Assembly: GCA_017432645.1 (NCBI GenBank)
Contig: JAFRIU010000042.1
Coordinates: forward strand, 1 to 37,873
Direction of reading: 5' to 3'
DNA: 37,873 nt
From: Bacilli bacterium
GTDB lineage: Bacteria; Bacillota_I; Bacilli_A; RF39; UBA660
In this document: in pieces, positions 36,878-37,873 of the stretch
Position numbering within the stretch: the stretch's first letter is position 1
Layout of the letters: every line of letters starts with the position of its first letter
Made by a program: the position numbers and the translations under genes
The notes under the pieces: generated by a model
The model's input: only the letters and a program-made list of their open reading frames with translations
Told to the model about the DNA's origin: nothing
Database searches by the model: none

Positions 36878-37873
36878 GAACAACTGTAATAATCATTGGC
36901 TTAGCTTCTGTTTCTTGATAGAAGAATTTTCCTAAAGTATCTCTTACTTCATTTTTGATTCTTACATAGTCTACTTTCTTTTCGGTTTCTTCAATGCAAG
37001 AAGAGATGGCTTCTCTCGCAATTTTTTTGGTTTCTTCTAGAAGATCTTGACTTTCTTTTACATAGATGAAACCTCTTGTTAGAATCTCTGGTCCAGCTAA
37101 GATTTGTTTAGTCGTCTTATCTAGTGTGCAACTAATGATAACAATTCCACTTTCTCCTAGCATTTCACGATCTTTTAGAACTAAATCTCCAATATCTCCA
37201 CTATTGTTTCCATCAATTAGGATTTCTCCTGTTTCCACTTTTTCAAATGTCTCTGTATTTTTTCCATCTACTAATTCCAAAACATCTCCATTTAGTTTTA
37301 GAATGATATTTTCTTTGGGAATTCCTAATTCTTCGGCTATTTCTGCATTGGCATATTGATTTCTATATTCTCCTTTTACAGGCATATAGTATTTTGGATT
37401 CATTAAATTAATCATTAACATAAGGTCTTCTCTTGATGCATGATGAAATAAATGCTTTTTACTAGATAAACTTACTGCATCCGCGCCTAACATAGCAATT
37501 TCATCCATAATCATAGCTAAGCGTTTTTCGATTCCTGGATAGGATGGCTCTGTGATAAAGATGGTATCTGTTTCTTTGATTGTTACATATTTATCGAATC
37601 CTTTGATAATTCTCTCTAGATTAGCAAATGGCTGTTCTCTCTCGTCTGAAATTAAAACAACACTATTACTGTCTTCTAAATCAGATAAACTACCTATCTT
37701 ATCCTTAGTAATGGATAAATACCCATCTTCAATTGCTTTATTGATTAATTCTTGTAGTGGTTTTCCCATGATAACAATTCTTCTATGGGTTTTCTCTACT
37801 TCATTAAATATTTCTTGAATTCTGTAAAAATGGGCAGGAAAAATGGTGGCAATGATTCGATCTTTTGATTTAT
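36867..37873 (-). CDS. Ribonuclease J, C-terminal part (5' end outside window)
   Basis: Endo/5'-exoribonuclease of the metallo-beta-lactamase/beta-CASP family. The frame is open through the window edge, so about 335 C-terminal residues are visible. It starts with RIIATIFPAHFYRIQEIFNEVEKTHRRIVIMGKP (beta-CASP region), then FITEPSYPGIEKRL where canonical enzymes have SPIPGNE, FHHASREDLMLMINLMNPKYYMPVKGEYR where they have SGHAS and VHGEYR, and the C-terminal dimer/KH-like domain. The His of HAS is kept, but the VHGEYR His, a metal ligand in RNase J1, is Lys. That suggests an RNase J2-like or divergent paralogue. The N-terminal HxHxDH motif is not in the window. tRNA-Arg follows in the same direction. 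Confidence 0.92.
   Translation of the reverse strand, partial: KSKDRIIATIFPAHFYRIQEIFNEVEKTHRRIVIMGKPLQELINKAIEDGYLSITKDKIGSLSDLEDSNSVVLISDEREQPFANLERIIKGFDKYVTIKETDTIFITEPSYPGIEKRLAMIMDEIAMLGADAVSLSSKKHLFHHASREDLMLMINLMNPKYYMPVKGEYRNQYANAEIAEELGIPKENIILKLNGDVLELVDGKNTETFEKVETGEILIDGNNSGDIGDLVLKDREMLGESGIVIISCTLDKTTKQILAGPEILTRGFIYVKESQDLLEETKKIAREAISSCIEETEKKVDYVRIKNEVRDTLGKFFYQETEAKPMIITVVQEV

Noticed and set aside
1-37873. Mycoplasma-type genetic code (TGA as Trp)
   Set aside because: TGA ends several genes at sensible positions and Trp is encoded by TGG in conserved motifs.
1-37873. CRISPR array, prophage or integrative element
   Set aside because: No regularly spaced repeats, phage structural genes or paired attachment repeats were seen; the only recombinase is the chromosomal XerD.

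Overview
This window (about 30% G+C by eye) looks like the chromosome of a spore-forming, low-G+C Bacillota, probably a gut Bacilli lineage of the Erysipelotrichales/RF39 type. The evidence is the pairing of spoIIGA with sigE, a spoIVB gene, the xerD-deoB synteny seen in bacilli, an Ala T-box leader, a yybP-ykoY (Mn2+) type riboswitch, RNase J, AAGGAGG-type ribosome binding sites, and the absence of any rRNA or plasmid signature. TGA is used as a stop (for example at 4586 and 2374) and Trp is TGG, so this is not the mycoplasma code. Taxonomy below that level is inference.

Layout. 1-942: the tail of an unrecognised ORF, then about 600 bp of extremely AT-rich non-coding DNA, then a DUF1540 gene behind a sigma-G-like promoter. 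1.2-4.6 kb: deoB and xerD (minus) diverge from rarA (plus), and the two promoters share -35 bases. 4.6-10.4 kb: one T-box(Ala)-controlled minus-strand operon, dNMP-kinase-like - cmk - alaS - holA - zinc-ribbon protein. 10.4-13.8 kb: an AI-2E-type membrane protein and a 736-residue protein of unknown function with a GWCT motif and helical repeats. 13.9-17.3 kb: yigZ, then sporulation genes sigE, spoIIGA, a small membrane protein and spoIVB (with a sigma-G-like promoter). 17.4-19.3 kb: xseB, xseA, nusB. 19.4-19.75 kb: a 56-residue membrane protein under a yybP-ykoY-type riboswitch. 19.8-24.4 kb: mutS, a TPM-domain membrane protein, a 41-residue membrane protein and a YitT-family protein. 24.5-25.0 kb: a dead IS3-type orfA. 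25.1-32.0 kb: a heterodimeric ABC exporter, tag, and a MacB-like fused ABC transporter. 32.2 kb: tRNA-Met. 32.3-36.7 kb: a ClpX-like AAA+ ATPase, an HExxH protein, a patatin-like lipase and folD. 36.8 kb to the end: tRNA-Arg(CCT) and the C-terminal part of an RNase J.

Most of the window is core housekeeping on the minus strand in compact operons with overlapping start and stop codons and intrinsic terminators that often reach into the 3' ends of genes. The less ordinary content is: the riboswitch-controlled 56-residue membrane protein (a candidate Mn-homeostasis microprotein); the ClpX-like ATPase with a foreign N-terminal region beside an HExxH protein; the 736-residue GWCT/repeat protein; the zinc-ribbon protein in the alaS-holA operon; and sporulation-type promoters in front of spoIVB, the DUF1540 gene and possibly a 41-residue membrane protein.

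All functional calls are from reading the sequence and remembered family motifs; no searches were run.
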